A DNA stretch of 64,000 nucleotides from positions 806,001 through 870,000 of the forward strand of contig OZ253445.1 in NCBI GenBank assembly GCA_965261165.1, given 5' to 3'. This DNA is from SMWN01 sp965261165. GTDB lineage: Bacteria; Pseudomonadota; Gammaproteobacteria; Eutrophobiales; Eutrophobiaceae. How positions within the stretch are numbered: the stretch's first letter is position 1; every line of letters begins with the position of its first letter. Shown in pieces: positions 1 through 9,287 of this stretch. Made by a program: the position numbers and the translations under genes. The notes under the pieces were generated by a model, which worked only from the letters and a program-made list of their open reading frames with translations, made no database searches and was not told the origin of the DNA.

Positions 1-169
1 CATCAAGGAAGAAGCTTCGTTCTATTCCTACTCCTGAATTCGTTTGCTGCTGTGTCACTATTTTTGGCGCAGGATGGAACAATTGTTGTCCATTAATCTG
101 CTTAAAAAGCTCTGTAGCGGCGATATAACTTGGGAGTAATATCAAAAATATTATTATTATTCTGCTCAT
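1..169 (-). CDS. Partial gene, putative secreted protein of unknown function
   Basis: Reading the minus strand from an ATG at 167-169 gives an open frame that runs off the left window edge, 56 codons long. It starts with a short basic tip (MSR), then a strongly hydrophobic run (IIIIFLILLPSYIAA) ending in a good signal-peptidase-like site, then a polar region rich in Gln and Thr. I therefore infer export through Sec. It starts 27 nt after the stop of the tupA-like gene on the same strand and is probably co-transcribed with it. A tungstate permease (TupB) would be expected next to TupA, but the visible part does not look like a multi-pass membrane protein. The function is not recognised. Confidence 0.5.
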   Translation of the reverse strand, partial: MSRIIIIFLILLPSYIAATELFKQINGQQLFHPAPKIVTQQQTNSGVGIERSFFLD

Positions 170-196
170 CAATTAATTCAGCACTACCTGAATAGC

Positions 197-1024
197 TCAA
201 AGATGCACGACATCTGGTTTAAATAATGTTTCACCATCTGTTTTAAACTCTCTGATAATTTCTTGACCAATATCACCACGAATAAAATCGATATATTTTC
301 TGGCTAATTTGACTTTCACATGAGGGTGTTTTACCGGGTTTACAATAATCACATGATAGGGGTTGAATAATGCAGGATCTCCTTCATACACTGGAACCAA
401 TTCGATCTTGTCTTTATGCGCCAGATAAGTTCCTCTGTCTGCAAGGGTGTAGGCTTGCTTGTCATGCGCAATCTGTATAACTGCTCCCATTCCTTGCCCT
501 GCAACCATATACCAGTTGCCATCCGGTTTTTTGCCGGCAGCGCGCCAAAGTGACATTTCTTTTTTATGTGTGCCTGAGTCATCTCCTCTGGATACAAAAT
601 AACTCCCAGAGTCAAATAATTTTTGTAATGCTGCATTTAATGTTCTTGCTTCATGCAGACCTGCCGGATCATTTTTCGGACCCAATATAACAAAATCATT
701 ATGCATCACTGGCAAGCGAGCGATGCCAAAGCCTTTTTCAACAAAGCTGATCTCTGCAACAGGTGCATGCACCATCACCACATCAACATCACCATTCTCT
801 CCAAGACGAAATGCCTTGCCTGTCCCTACAGCGATTACGTCAACCTTTACGCCGTACTCTTTTTCAAATGACGGATGTAATTCTGCAAGTAAGCCAGAAT
901 TATCTGTGCTGGTTGTTGTGGCAAGTCGTAGTCTTTCCTGAGCATTAACCAGATTCGATGCAAAACAAATGACAACAGACAAAAAGTAGAACAGTTTTTT
1001 CATATTCATTATTCTTATTTTCAT
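197..1024 (-). CDS. tupA: Tungstate ABC transporter substrate-binding protein, TupA family
   Basis: This 275-residue periplasmic binding protein would capture tungstate (possibly molybdate) and deliver it to an ABC permease. Met8 (MKKLFYFLSVVICFASNLVNA) starts a typical signal peptide, so the true start may be seven codons inside the annotated one. The mature protein opens with LRLATTTSTDNSGLL, the TTTS signature of TupA-like proteins, followed by GENGDVDVVMVHAP and NDFVILGPKNDPAG, both hallmarks of the family. Length is normal. The permease and ATPase genes are not visible; the next gene on the strand is cut by the window edge and looks like a secreted protein. The stop codon is TGA. Specificity for tungstate over molybdate is inferred from family resemblance only. 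Confidence 0.85.
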   Translation of the reverse strand: MKIRIMNMKKLFYFLSVVICFASNLVNAQERLRLATTTSTDNSGLLAELHPSFEKEYGVKVDVIAVGTGKAFRLGENGDVDVVMVHAPVAEISFVEKGFGIARLPVMHNDFVILGPKNDPAGLHEARTLNAALQKLFDSGSYFVSRGDDSGTHKKEMSLWRAAGKKPDGNWYMVAGQGMGAVIQIAHDKQAYTLADRGTYLAHKDKIELVPVYEGDPALFNPYHVIIVNPVKHPHVKVKLARKYIDFIRGDIGQEIIREFKTDGETLFKPDVVHL

Positions 1025-1117
1025 AATAGTATTACCGCATCATAAAGCTATAAGGTTAATTATAAACAGGTAATTGAGCGCATAGTTCTGTTGAAATAAG
1101 AAAGAAAATAATAATAA

Positions 1118-1145
1118 GAGACCTTTGCACGAGTGCAAAGGTCTC
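1118..1145. repeat. 28-bp near-perfect palindrome, IS5-like end sequence
   Basis: GAGACCTTTGCAC at 1118-1130 and its exact complement at 1133-1145 face each other across two bases. The 13-mer AGAGACCTTTGCA (1117-1129) recurs at 9716-9728. Sequences of this type are familiar as terminal inverted repeats of some IS5-family elements, so two ends joined back to back (a collapsed element or a minimal MITE) is the likely reading. It lies exactly where the upstream Mpo1-like reading frame stops matching its family. On the minus strand the hairpin is followed by a T-rich stretch, so it could also act as a terminator. Confidence 0.55.
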
Positions 1146-1339
1146 AATAAATAACTGATGCAACTATTAGTACTGTTGCCCAATTAAAATGGCGAAATAC
1201 TAACAGGAAATGGCAGTGTCCAGAGTATCCCAAGAAAACTGAGCACAACTGCTGGAATACAGATCCAATGAATCTTTTTGTTGGTTCTATTCTGGTGGCT
1301 TTCACTATACGCATTCAGCAAAACATCAACATTTCTCAT
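1146..1339 (-). pseudogene. Broken Mpo1-like (DUF962) membrane protein gene
   Basis: The minus strand from ATG 1337-1339 encodes 51 residues beginning MRNVDVLLNAYSESHQN and containing NKKIHWICIPAVV, the start of Mpo1/YGL010w-like (DUF962) small membrane proteins. The frame stops at 1184-1186, just after SISPF. Shifting one base restores the family sequence as NWATVLIVASVIY, which then runs into the palindrome at 1118-1145 and ends. The family is usually about 100 residues; only about 65 codons remain, without the C-terminal transmembrane part. The gene therefore carries a +1 frameshift in a TTTT run and a truncation. It lies 30 nt after nfeD and was probably the third gene of the band-7 operon. 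Family assignment is by eye. Confidence 0.65.
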
Positions 1340-1369
1340 TAGTAAGTGTCTTCGCCCGATCTATTGCGC

Positions 1370-1834
1370 TTAGGAATCATCGGTCATCGTCGTCAAACCC
1401 TCTACAACTAATGTCGAGCCCTCTGCATAGACAACCCGCACCTCCGCGCCTGCCTGCATATTCTCACCACTTATCTTCCAAGTTGAATCATCTACAGTTA
1501 TCTTCCCCCTGCCATGAACAATAGGTTCTGTCAAAGTAAACGATCGGCCAATATATTGTTCCCCTCGGCGATTTAACGCTGGCTCATCTGTAACCACCGG
1601 ATTATTCTTGCGATGAGCTTTATATATCAACACAGTGATAACCGATAACACAGCAAAGAATAGAATCTGCATCAGAAAGGGTATCCCCGGGAATATAAAC
1701 ATCGTGCCGCCAACTGCAGACGCTGCGATACCCATCCATAGAAAATAGGCGCCAGGCATGAGTATTTCCAAAATAACCAATACCACCGCCAGGATTAGCC
1801 AGTGCCAAAATATTATACCGTTAATCCATTCCAT
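1370..1834 (-). CDS. NfeD-like membrane protein (YbbJ type)
   Basis: A 154-residue short NfeD protein. Residues about 8-28 and 32-72 are hydrophobic and form two to four membrane segments, with the characteristic ILEILMPGAYFLWMGI motif near residue 21. Residues about 85-154 form the soluble OB-fold NfeD domain with GRSFTLTEPIVHGRGKI. Such proteins partner with SPFH/band-7 proteins in membrane microdomains. The gene follows the band-7 gene by 37 nt on the same strand, the usual bacterial pairing (YbbK-YbbJ in Escherichia coli). The biochemical role is not settled for the family; membrane quality control is one proposal. Confidence 0.85.
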   Translation of the reverse strand: MEWINGIIFWHWLILAVVLVILEILMPGAYFLWMGIAASAVGGTMFIFPGIPFLMQILFFAVLSVITVLIYKAHRKNNPVVTDEPALNRRGEQYIGRSFTLTEPIVHGRGKITVDDSTWKISGENMQAGAEVRVVYAEGSTLVVEGLTTMTDDS

Positions 1835-1871
1835 ACTAATTTACCCTTTATACGAAATTGATTAAGTGTAA

Positions 1872-2810
1872 TTAATTACGTGGCCCATCATCATTTGATT
1901 TGGCAAATGTTTCCTTGGCAATTTCGGTAATCCCCGCAAGTGCACCGATGACGTTGCTGGCCTCGAGTGGCATCAAGATCACTTTCTGATTTGGCGCAGA
2001 GGCAATATCTTTCAACGCCTCGACATATTTGCTTGCCACAAAATAGTTAATCGCCTGGATATCTCCTGAGGCAATGGCATTGGAAACATCGGTGGTCGCC
2101 TTGGCTTCGGCTTCAGCCAGTCTCTCTCTGGCTTCTGCATCGCGAAAAGCTGATTCCTTGCGACCTTCTGCTTCAAGAATGGCCGCTCTCTTTTCACCAT
2201 CTGCTTTAAGAATCTCGGCTTGCTTGAAACCTTCAGCCTCAAGAATATTCGCACGCTTGTCTCGCTCCGCTTTCATTTGCCTGGCCATTGATTCAACTAG
2301 GTCAGCTGGAGGTGTAATATCCTTGATCTCAATACGCGTGACCTTCACCCCCCAAGGGCCAGTGGCTTCATCAACAACTTTGAGTAATTGTGCATTAATG
2401 GCATCCCTTTTTGATAACAGCTCATCTAAATCCATTGAACCCATGACCGTACGAATATTGGTCATGTTAAGGTTCATTATTGCTCGGGTCAGATCATTCA
2501 CCTCATAGGCCGCCTGAGCTGCATTCAGAACCTGGAAAAAGACCACGCCATCTACTTTGACCATGGCATTATCTTTGGTGATCACTTCCTGAGAAGGCAC
2601 CTCCATGACAGATTCCATCATATTCATCTTGGCACCGATGGTATCGAAGTAAGGGACAATAAAGTGCAAGCCTGGACGTAACGTTCTTCGATATTCTCCA
2701 AAGCGCTCAACCGTATACTCGTAACCCTGATCAACCATATTAACGCCTTTGAAAAAACCAATAATGATCAGCCCTAGAAAGATAAACGTAAATATTATTC
2801 CCCAATCCAT
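1872..2810 (-). CDS. qmcA: SPFH/band-7 domain protein, QmcA/stomatin type
   Basis: A 312-residue stomatin-like protein anchored in the inner membrane by an N-terminal segment (about residues 4-20), with the band-7 domain at about 25-190 (VDQGYEYTVERFGEYRRTL, then RPGLHFIVPYFD). An Ala/Glu/Lys-rich coiled coil follows at about 190-245. These proteins form large oligomeric cages at the membrane and associate with NfeD proteins and FtsH-type proteases. A clear ribosome site (GAAGGAGA) precedes the ATG on the minus strand. It heads a small operon with the nfeD gene and the broken Mpo1-like gene. Confidence 0.87.
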   Translation of the reverse strand: MDWGIIFTFIFLGLIIIGFFKGVNMVDQGYEYTVERFGEYRRTLRPGLHFIVPYFDTIGAKMNMMESVMEVPSQEVITKDNAMVKVDGVVFFQVLNAAQAAYEVNDLTRAIMNLNMTNIRTVMGSMDLDELLSKRDAINAQLLKVVDEATGPWGVKVTRIEIKDITPPADLVESMARQMKAERDKRANILEAEGFKQAEILKADGEKRAAILEAEGRKESAFRDAEARERLAEAEAKATTDVSNAIASGDIQAINYFVASKYVEALKDIASAPNQKVILMPLEASNVIGALAGITEIAKETFAKSNDDGPRN

Positions 2811-3271
2811 ATATATATCTCCTTCAATAATAATGTGAATTCAACTTGTAAGTACAACTCAATCATACGGTTTAAAGGACAGGCTACGATAGGCTCGCTA
2901 CTTATTCTAACCGATAAAAAATATGAGGATTACCGCCAAGGTACTATACATAGTTTACTCGGGAACAGCGATGCTAAATATCGACATATAACCAAAATGA
3001 GACAGCCTATATCATATTATCGGTGCGATAAAACTTGATTTATTATAATGACCTTCGTGGTGGTATTAGTCACGTATTAAACAATGGCTCAACCATCACA
3101 GATTTCAGGAAAGTATTTGATAGAGCCGTTCAAGATCATGGACAACAAAGGTGCTTAACGACACGCAGTTAAGGGGTAAAATCACAGCAGTTGGATATTT
3201 AGCTCTTGCTATTATCAATCAAAAGGCACTAAATTACTGGATACTGGCTTTCGCCAACATGACGGATTTGT
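2811..3271. other. 461-bp gene-free spacer between gltD and the band-7 operon
   Basis: This holds the upstream region of the band-7 operon and the region after gltD. I found no RNA gene, strong hairpin terminator or recognisable repeat. On the plus strand 3032-3172 is open for 46 codons without an ATG and reads like protein (NDLRGGISHVLNNGSTITD, then FRKVFDRAVQDHG). I cannot assign it to a family, so it may be a decayed gene fragment or chance. Confidence 0.4.
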
Positions 3272-4717
3272 CTAAACTGGAGCAGGTAAGTCGGATGACC
3301 CCATCAAATATTCGTCTACGCCTGCAGCAGCACTCCTCCCTTCCGCTATCGCCCAAACAATCAAACTCTGCCCTCTACGCATGTCCCCTGCACTAAACAC
3401 ACCCTCAACACTTGTCATCCAGGTTTTAGGGTCAGCAAGCACATTGCCGCGGCCATCTAATTCAACGCCGAGTTGTTCTAACATGCCTGGTTTCTCCGGA
3501 CCCAAAAAGCCCATGGCTAACAAAGCTAGATCGCATGGCAGCTCCTGTTCGCTACCTGCAACTTCTGCAAAGGACATACGGCCATCAACATACTTTAATT
3601 CGACGGTAACCAGTTGCAATGCTTTGACATTACCCTTGCCGTCATCCACAAAGCGCTTGGTGTTGACTGAGTAAACACGTTCGACCCCTTCTTCATGGGC
3701 TGAGGCTGTTCTGAAAATCCTTGGCCATTCTGGCCAGGGGTTATCTTCTGGTCTTGTTGCCGGCGGCCTGGCCATGATCTCCAACTGATGTACTGAAGCA
3801 CAACCTTGTCTGTTTGCTGTGCCTAAACAATCAGCGCCGGTATCACCACCACCGATAATCACCACATGTTTGCCTGCGGCATTGATAAAATTATCGGGTT
3901 TGTCATCACCTTCGCATAATTTATTCTGCATCTGCAAAAATTCCATTGCCTGATGAATGCCATTCAACTCGCGTCCTGCCGCTGGCAGGTCCCGCGCTTC
4001 ACAGGCACCACCGGTTAAGATCAATGCATCGAAGTCTGCACGGATATCATTCACAGAAATATTGTCCCCAACGTGAGCATTGGTTTTAAAGGTTACCCCT
4101 TCAGCTTCCATTTGCTCCAGCCTTCTATCCAGATGATGTTTTTCCATCTTGAATTCAGGGATGCCATAACGCATTAAACCACCAATGCGATCAGCTCTTT
4201 CAAGTACGGCGACATTATGTCCGGCTCTTGCTAGTTGTTGTGCGACGGCCATGCCTGCTGGGCCAGAACCAATCACGGCAACGCTTTTACCAGTTTTTTT
4301 ATCGGCAATCTCTGGTTTTATCCAGCCGTTTTCCCAGGCCTTGTCAATGATTGATAGTTCGACCGCTTTGATGGTTACCGACTCATCATTGATGCCTAAT
4401 ACACAGGAACCTTCACAGGGTGCTGGACACAGAGTTCCGGTGAACTCTGGAAAGTTATTCGTTACATGTAGACGTTCAATGGCATCAGTCCATTGATCAT
4501 GATAGACCAGATCATTCCAGTCCGGAATCATATTGCCCAGGGGACAACCTTGATGACAAAACGGAATACCGCAATCCATACAACGTGAGGCTTGTAGCTT
4601 CAAAGGCTCAACCGGCCATGGTTGCATGACCTGTTTGTAATCAGCTTTACGCTCGTCAACCGGACGATATGGTTGTTTTTCTCTTTTCTCTTCGAGGAAC
4701 CCTGTCACTTTACCCAT
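3272..4717 (-). CDS. gltD: Glutamate synthase (NADPH) small subunit
   Basis: The 481-residue beta subunit of NADPH-GOGAT passes electrons from NADPH through FAD and Fe-S clusters to the large subunit for glutamate formation from glutamine and 2-oxoglutarate in the cytoplasm. Cysteines for two [4Fe-4S] clusters are present at 46/49/54/58 and 97/101/105. The FAD-binding VAVIGSGPAGMA lies at 146-157 and the NADPH-binding VVIIGGGDTGADC at about 285-297. A late AGD motif (GVFSAGDMRRGQS) completes the FAD site. The start overlaps the end of gltB by 8 nt, so the two are translationally coupled. Length is standard. Confidence 0.97.
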   Translation of the reverse strand: MGKVTGFLEEKREKQPYRPVDERKADYKQVMQPWPVEPLKLQASRCMDCGIPFCHQGCPLGNMIPDWNDLVYHDQWTDAIERLHVTNNFPEFTGTLCPAPCEGSCVLGINDESVTIKAVELSIIDKAWENGWIKPEIADKKTGKSVAVIGSGPAGMAVAQQLARAGHNVAVLERADRIGGLMRYGIPEFKMEKHHLDRRLEQMEAEGVTFKTNAHVGDNISVNDIRADFDALILTGGACEARDLPAAGRELNGIHQAMEFLQMQNKLCEGDDKPDNFINAAGKHVVIIGGGDTGADCLGTANRQGCASVHQLEIMARPPATRPEDNPWPEWPRIFRTASAHEEGVERVYSVNTKRFVDDGKGNVKALQLVTVELKYVDGRMSFAEVAGSEQELPCDLALLAMGFLGPEKPGMLEQLGVELDGRGNVLADPKTWMTSVEGVFSAGDMRRGQSLIVWAIAEGRSAAAGVDEYLMGSSDLPAPV

Positions 4718-7700
4718 GAGCGGCCTCCATCACTGCTTCATCTTCCGAGGTGCCTTCAGCCCTGGCTTTTTCGATGGCGGCTAATACACGTTTGTAATCC
4801 GTTGGCATCACTTTAATAAATCTTGATTGCTGCTCTTTCCAATCATCTAGAATCTTTTTCGCCACGGTACTGTGTGTGGCTTCCACATGTTTGGCTAACA
4901 ATGTTTTAATTGTTTCCACATCTTCGTCTGTTTCGACAGTATCCAGATTGACCATGCCAAGATTGCACTGAGTCTTGAAGGTTGCTTTATCTGCCAATAC
5001 ATAGGCAATACCACCTGACATACCTGCGCCAAAGTTTCGGCCAGTTGGGCCAATGACCACGACACGCCCGCCAGTCATATACTCACAACCATGATCGCCA
5101 ATTCCTTCGATCACGGTATTGACGCCACTGTTGCGCACGGCAAAGCGTTCGCCAGCAATGCCACGTATGTAAACTTCACCTGCAGTCGCGCCATACAGAC
5201 AGACATTACCGACAATAATATTTTCTTCCGGCACAAAGCTTGAGTGTCTTGGTGGATAGACTGATATCTTGCCACCAGACAGCCCTTTACCCAGATAATC
5301 GTTAGCGTCGCCTTCCAGTGTCATGGTTACCCCCCTAGGCACGAAGGCGCCAAAACTCATCCCAGCAGAACCATTGAAATGTGCATTAACGGTATCTTCA
5401 GGCAGGCCTTCGCCACCATATTTCTTAGTGATGTGATAACCCAGAATAGTACCGACACTACGATTGGTATTCAGAATTGGCAGGATAATATCCACTGGAT
5501 TTTTATTCTCCAGTGCATCCTTGCAGAGAGGCACTAAGGTCTTCACATCCAGAGAGTATTCCAGACCATGATCCTGTTTTTTACTACAGTACACGCCCGT
5601 GCCTGCATGCGGTTCTGGTTTATAAAGAATATTGGTGAAATCCAGCCCATGTGCCTTCCAGTGATTCACGGCCTTTCTGGTTTCAATCCTGTCAACCTGT
5701 CCGATCATTTCTTCAATGGTTCTAAAACCTAGCTCGGCCATATGCTCACGAACTTCTTCAGCAATATATTTGAAGAAGTTTTCAACAAACTCTGGCTGAC
5801 CGACAAACTTCTTACGCAGTTCAGGATTCTGTGTTGCCACACCCACAGGGCAGGTATTCAAATGGCAGACTCGCATCATCACACAACCCATGACGACTAA
5901 GGGAGCTGTCGAGAAACCATATTCTTCGGCGCCGAGTAATGCAGCAATCACCACATCACGTCCGGTCTTTAACTGACCATCGGTTTGCACCACGATACGA
6001 TCACGAAGTCCGTTAGAGACCAACACCTGTTGTGTTTCAGCCAGACCTAATTCCCATGGCAGACCGGCATGTTTCAGCGAACTCATCGGCGATGCGCCAG
6101 TGCCGCCGTCATAACCCGAAACCAGCACAACATCAGAGTGCGCCTTGGCCACACCTGCCGCAACGGTACCAACGCCGATCTCTGCGGCCAGTTTCACATG
6201 GATACGTGCTTCTGGATTGGCATTCTTCAGATCATGAATCAACTGCGCCAGATCTTCAATCGAATAAATATCATGATGTGGTGGTGGTGAGATTAAACCC
6301 ACACCTACGGTTGAATGGCGCACCTTGGCAATCCATGGATAAACCTTGGTGCCTGGTAATTGTCCACCTTCACCAGGCTTGGCACCCTGTGCCATCTTAA
6401 TTTGTATGTCATCAGCATTGGCCAGATATTCACTGGTGACACCAAAGCGACCTGAAGCCACCTGTTTGATCGAGCTTCTTCTTAAGTCACCATTTTCATC
6501 CGGAGTAAAACGATCGACATCTTCACCACCTTCGCCAGTGTTTGATTTACCACCGATACGGTTCATGGCAATGGCCAGTGTTTCATGGGCTTCTTTACTG
6601 ATGGAACCATAAGACATGGCACCCGTAGAAAAACGCTTTATGATGGCGGCAATCGATTCGACTTCTTCTAAGGGAATTGATTTGCCGTTGGCATTGAATT
6701 CAAACAAACCGCGCAAGGTGGCCAGATTTTCATTTTGATCGTTAACCAGATCTGTATATTGCTTGAAGATTTCGTATTGCCCAGAACGCGTCGCATGTTG
6801 TAACTTGAATACGGTGTCTGGATTAAACAGATGATATTCACCATCACGACGCCATTGATATTCACCACCCCATTCCAGATCAGGTTTCTTAATCTGTCTT
6901 TCAGGAAAGGCATTGTGATGACGCAGGCTGATTTCTTCAGTAATTTCTTTAAGACCGATGCCACCTATGCGTGATGCCGTCCAGGTAAAATATTTATCAA
7001 CGAATTCTTTGTTCAGGCCAATGGCTTCAAAAATCTGTGCGCCACGATAAGATTGCACGGTTGAGATACCCATCTTGGCCATGGTCTTGGTCAGACCTTT
7101 ATTCACTGCCTTGATAAAATTCTTCACTGCCGTTTCATGAGACATCTCCGGTACATGGCCTTTACCAATCAAATCGGCCAATGATTCAAAAGCTAGATAA
7201 GGATTCATAGCGCCGATACCAAAACCAAGCAATACGGCAAAATGATGGACTTCTCTGGGCTCACCTGATTCGAGAATAAGACCTACTCTGGTTCTTGAGC
7301 CGACTCTAATCAGATGATGATGTACACTCGCGGTGGCTAATAACGCTGGGAGCGCTGCATGGTTCTCATCAATACCTCGATCAGAAAGAATAATATTGGT
7401 GAAACCTGCTTCAATTGCGGCATCAACCTCGGCGCAGACATCATTCAGCGTCTTATCCACACCCGCCTGACCGTCTGCTATTGGGAATAATATATCGACG
7501 ACCTTAGTCTTCAGTCCCGGCAGATCCATATCACGGATACGTGCCAGCTCATCATTGGTCAACACAGGTGAACTTAGTTTTACCTGCCGACAACTTTTGG
7601 GGGTTGGTTTTAACAAGTTACCTTCCGCACCAACCGTGGTGGCAACCTGTGTCACCAGTTCTTCACGAATACCGTCCAGTGGTGGATTGGTGACCTGTGC

Positions 7701-9287
7701 GAATAGTTGTTTGAAATAGTCATACAGCAGACGTGGACGATTTGACAATACAGCCAGCGCCGTGTCTACGCCCATCGAACCAGTTGGTTCCAGGCCATTG
7801 CTTGCCATGGGTGCCATTAACAATTTTAGATCTTCGTGGGTGTAACCAAAAGCCTGCTGTCTTTGTAACAAGGTATCACAATCAGAGCCATGGATCTGTT
7901 TTGGACTGGGTAAATTTTCAACTGGAATCAGATTATCTTTCAGCCATTCTGCGTAAGGATATTCTATGGCAAATTCTTTTTTCAGCTCTTCGTCATCAAT
8001 GATGCGGCCCTGTTTGGTGTCCACCATAAAAATACGGCCTGGATGCAAACGATCTTTAATCAACACATTTTCTGGCGCGATATCCAGCACACCGACTTCT
8101 GATGCCATCACCACCATGTCATCTTTGGTGACATAATAGCGTGAAGGTCTCAGGCCATTACGATCGAGTATCGCGCCAATAACTTCGCCATCGGTAAACG
8201 CAACTGAGGCGGGGCCATCCCAGGGCTCCATTAATGTCGCGTGGTATTCATAAAAGGCTTTACGCTCGGCATCCATGGTCTCATGGCCGCTCCAGGCTTC
8301 TGGTATCATCATCAAGATGGCATGCGGCAGCGAGCGTCCTGTCATATGTAAAAATTCCAGGGCATTATCAAATGTTGCAGAGTCACTGCCACCTTCGATG
8401 ACAATCGGAAATAATTTTTTCAGATCATCACCAAACAATTCTGATTCACAGAGTGACTCACGTGCGCGCATCCAATTGGCATTACCACGCGAGGTATTGA
8501 TCTCACCGTTGTGTGCAACATATCTAAAAGGATGCGCTAGTTTCCAGGCAGGAAAAGTATTGGTGGAAAATCTTTGATGAACCAGCGCCATGGCTGATTC
8601 GAAATCTGGCTCATTGATATCCGGAAACATGGGTTCAATCTGGGAGCCTGTCAACATGCCTTTATATAGGCACATTCTGTAGGATAATGATGGTAGATAA
8701 AATTTATCTTGTTCGCTTAAATCAGAGTCCCATACTGCATGTTCTACTAATTTACGGATAACATAGAGTTTTCTTTCAAAGCTGGCCTCATCTTTAATGT
8801 TATCACCGCGGCCAATAAAGACCTGCTTGAAGGTCGGCTCGCCCATCAGCGCCGTTGGACCTAAATCAGAATCATTGGTGGGCACATCTCGCCAACCCAA
8901 GACTGTCTGCCCTTCTTCTTCGGTTATCTTTTGAAACATTTCCTGACACTGCTTTGATTGTTTGGCATCGGTAGGCAAGAACACCATGCCTGCGCCGTAA
9001 TAGCCATATTCAGGTAATTTAATATCGATTTCCTTACACACCCGAACGAAGAATTTATGTGGCATTTGAATGATCATGCCAACGCCGTCACCGGTATTTT
9101 CTTCACAACCACATGCGCCACGATGTACTAGATTCTTGAGAATGGTCATCGCATCCTCTACGATTTTATGTGAACTACGTCCTTTAATATCTACAACAAA
9201 ACCAACACCGCAAGAGTCATGTTCGTAGGCTGGATCGTAAAGACCTTTCGTGGGTGGAGTATGTGTTTGTGGGTATTCTTTTTGCAT
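4710..9287 (-). CDS. gltB: Glutamate synthase large subunit
   Basis: This is the 1525-residue alpha subunit of GOGAT, which transfers the amide nitrogen of glutamine to 2-oxoglutarate. The N-terminal segment is a propeptide: Cys26 in HDSCGVGF is the expected catalytic nucleophile after cleavage. The class II amidotransferase domain covers about the first 430 residues. The FMN-binding synthase domain follows (STGAMSYGSIS, then GEGGQLPGTKVYPWIAKVRH), with the 3Fe-4S cysteines in CVMMRVCHLNTCPVG and the GXGXG beta-helix at the C terminus (GGRVVVIGPTGRNFGAGMSGG). It is the first gene of the gltB-gltD operon, with a long upstream spacer likely to hold its promoter. Confidence 0.97.
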   Translation of the reverse strand: MQKEYPQTHTPPTKGLYDPAYEHDSCGVGFVVDIKGRSSHKIVEDAMTILKNLVHRGACGCEENTGDGVGMIIQMPHKFFVRVCKEIDIKLPEYGYYGAGMVFLPTDAKQSKQCQEMFQKITEEEGQTVLGWRDVPTNDSDLGPTALMGEPTFKQVFIGRGDNIKDEASFERKLYVIRKLVEHAVWDSDLSEQDKFYLPSLSYRMCLYKGMLTGSQIEPMFPDINEPDFESAMALVHQRFSTNTFPAWKLAHPFRYVAHNGEINTSRGNANWMRARESLCESELFGDDLKKLFPIVIEGGSDSATFDNALEFLHMTGRSLPHAILMMIPEAWSGHETMDAERKAFYEYHATLMEPWDGPASVAFTDGEVIGAILDRNGLRPSRYYVTKDDMVVMASEVGVLDIAPENVLIKDRLHPGRIFMVDTKQGRIIDDEELKKEFAIEYPYAEWLKDNLIPVENLPSPKQIHGSDCDTLLQRQQAFGYTHEDLKLLMAPMASNGLEPTGSMGVDTALAVLSNRPRLLYDYFKQLFAQVTNPPLDGIREELVTQVATTVGAEGNLLKPTPKSCRQVKLSSPVLTNDELARIRDMDLPGLKTKVVDILFPIADGQAGVDKTLNDVCAEVDAAIEAGFTNIILSDRGIDENHAALPALLATASVHHHLIRVGSRTRVGLILESGEPREVHHFAVLLGFGIGAMNPYLAFESLADLIGKGHVPEMSHETAVKNFIKAVNKGLTKTMAKMGISTVQSYRGAQIFEAIGLNKEFVDKYFTWTASRIGGIGLKEITEEISLRHHNAFPERQIKKPDLEWGGEYQWRRDGEYHLFNPDTVFKLQHATRSGQYEIFKQYTDLVNDQNENLATLRGLFEFNANGKSIPLEEVESIAAIIKRFSTGAMSYGSISKEAHETLAIAMNRIGGKSNTGEGGEDVDRFTPDENGDLRRSSIKQVASGRFGVTSEYLANADDIQIKMAQGAKPGEGGQLPGTKVYPWIAKVRHSTVGVGLISPPPHHDIYSIEDLAQLIHDLKNANPEARIHVKLAAEIGVGTVAAGVAKAHSDVVLVSGYDGGTGASPMSSLKHAGLPWELGLAETQQVLVSNGLRDRIVVQTDGQLKTGRDVVIAALLGAEEYGFSTAPLVVMGCVMMRVCHLNTCPVGVATQNPELRKKFVGQPEFVENFFKYIAEEVREHMAELGFRTIEEMIGQVDRIETRKAVNHWKAHGLDFTNILYKPEPHAGTGVYCSKKQDHGLEYSLDVKTLVPLCKDALENKNPVDIILPILNTNRSVGTILGYHITKKYGGEGLPEDTVNAHFNGSAGMSFGAFVPRGVTMTLEGDANDYLGKGLSGGKISVYPPRHSSFVPEENIIVGNVCLYGATAGEVYIRGIAGERFAVRNSGVNTVIEGIGDHGCEYMTGGRVVVIGPTGRNFGAGMSGGIAYVLADKATFKTQCNLGMVNLDTVETDEDVETIKTLLAKHVEATHSTVAKKILDDWKEQQSRFIKVMPTDYKRVLAAIEKARAEGTSEDEAVMEAAHG

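Noticed and set aside
1118..1145. The 28-bp palindrome as a simple terminator of the band-7 operon.
   Set aside because: It has a T-rich side on the minus strand and could terminate, but its arm recurs at 9716 with unrelated context and it truncates a reading frame, so a mobile-element origin explains more.
2074..2508. A 144-codon Ser/Ala-rich frame opposite the band-7 gene.
   Set aside because: Its composition is the mirror of the Ala/Glu/Lys coiled coil on the other strand; no ribosome site or family match.
6032..6612. Long open stretches on the plus strand opposite gltB.
   Set aside because: They are antisense to a clear, conserved gene and encode no recognisable domain.
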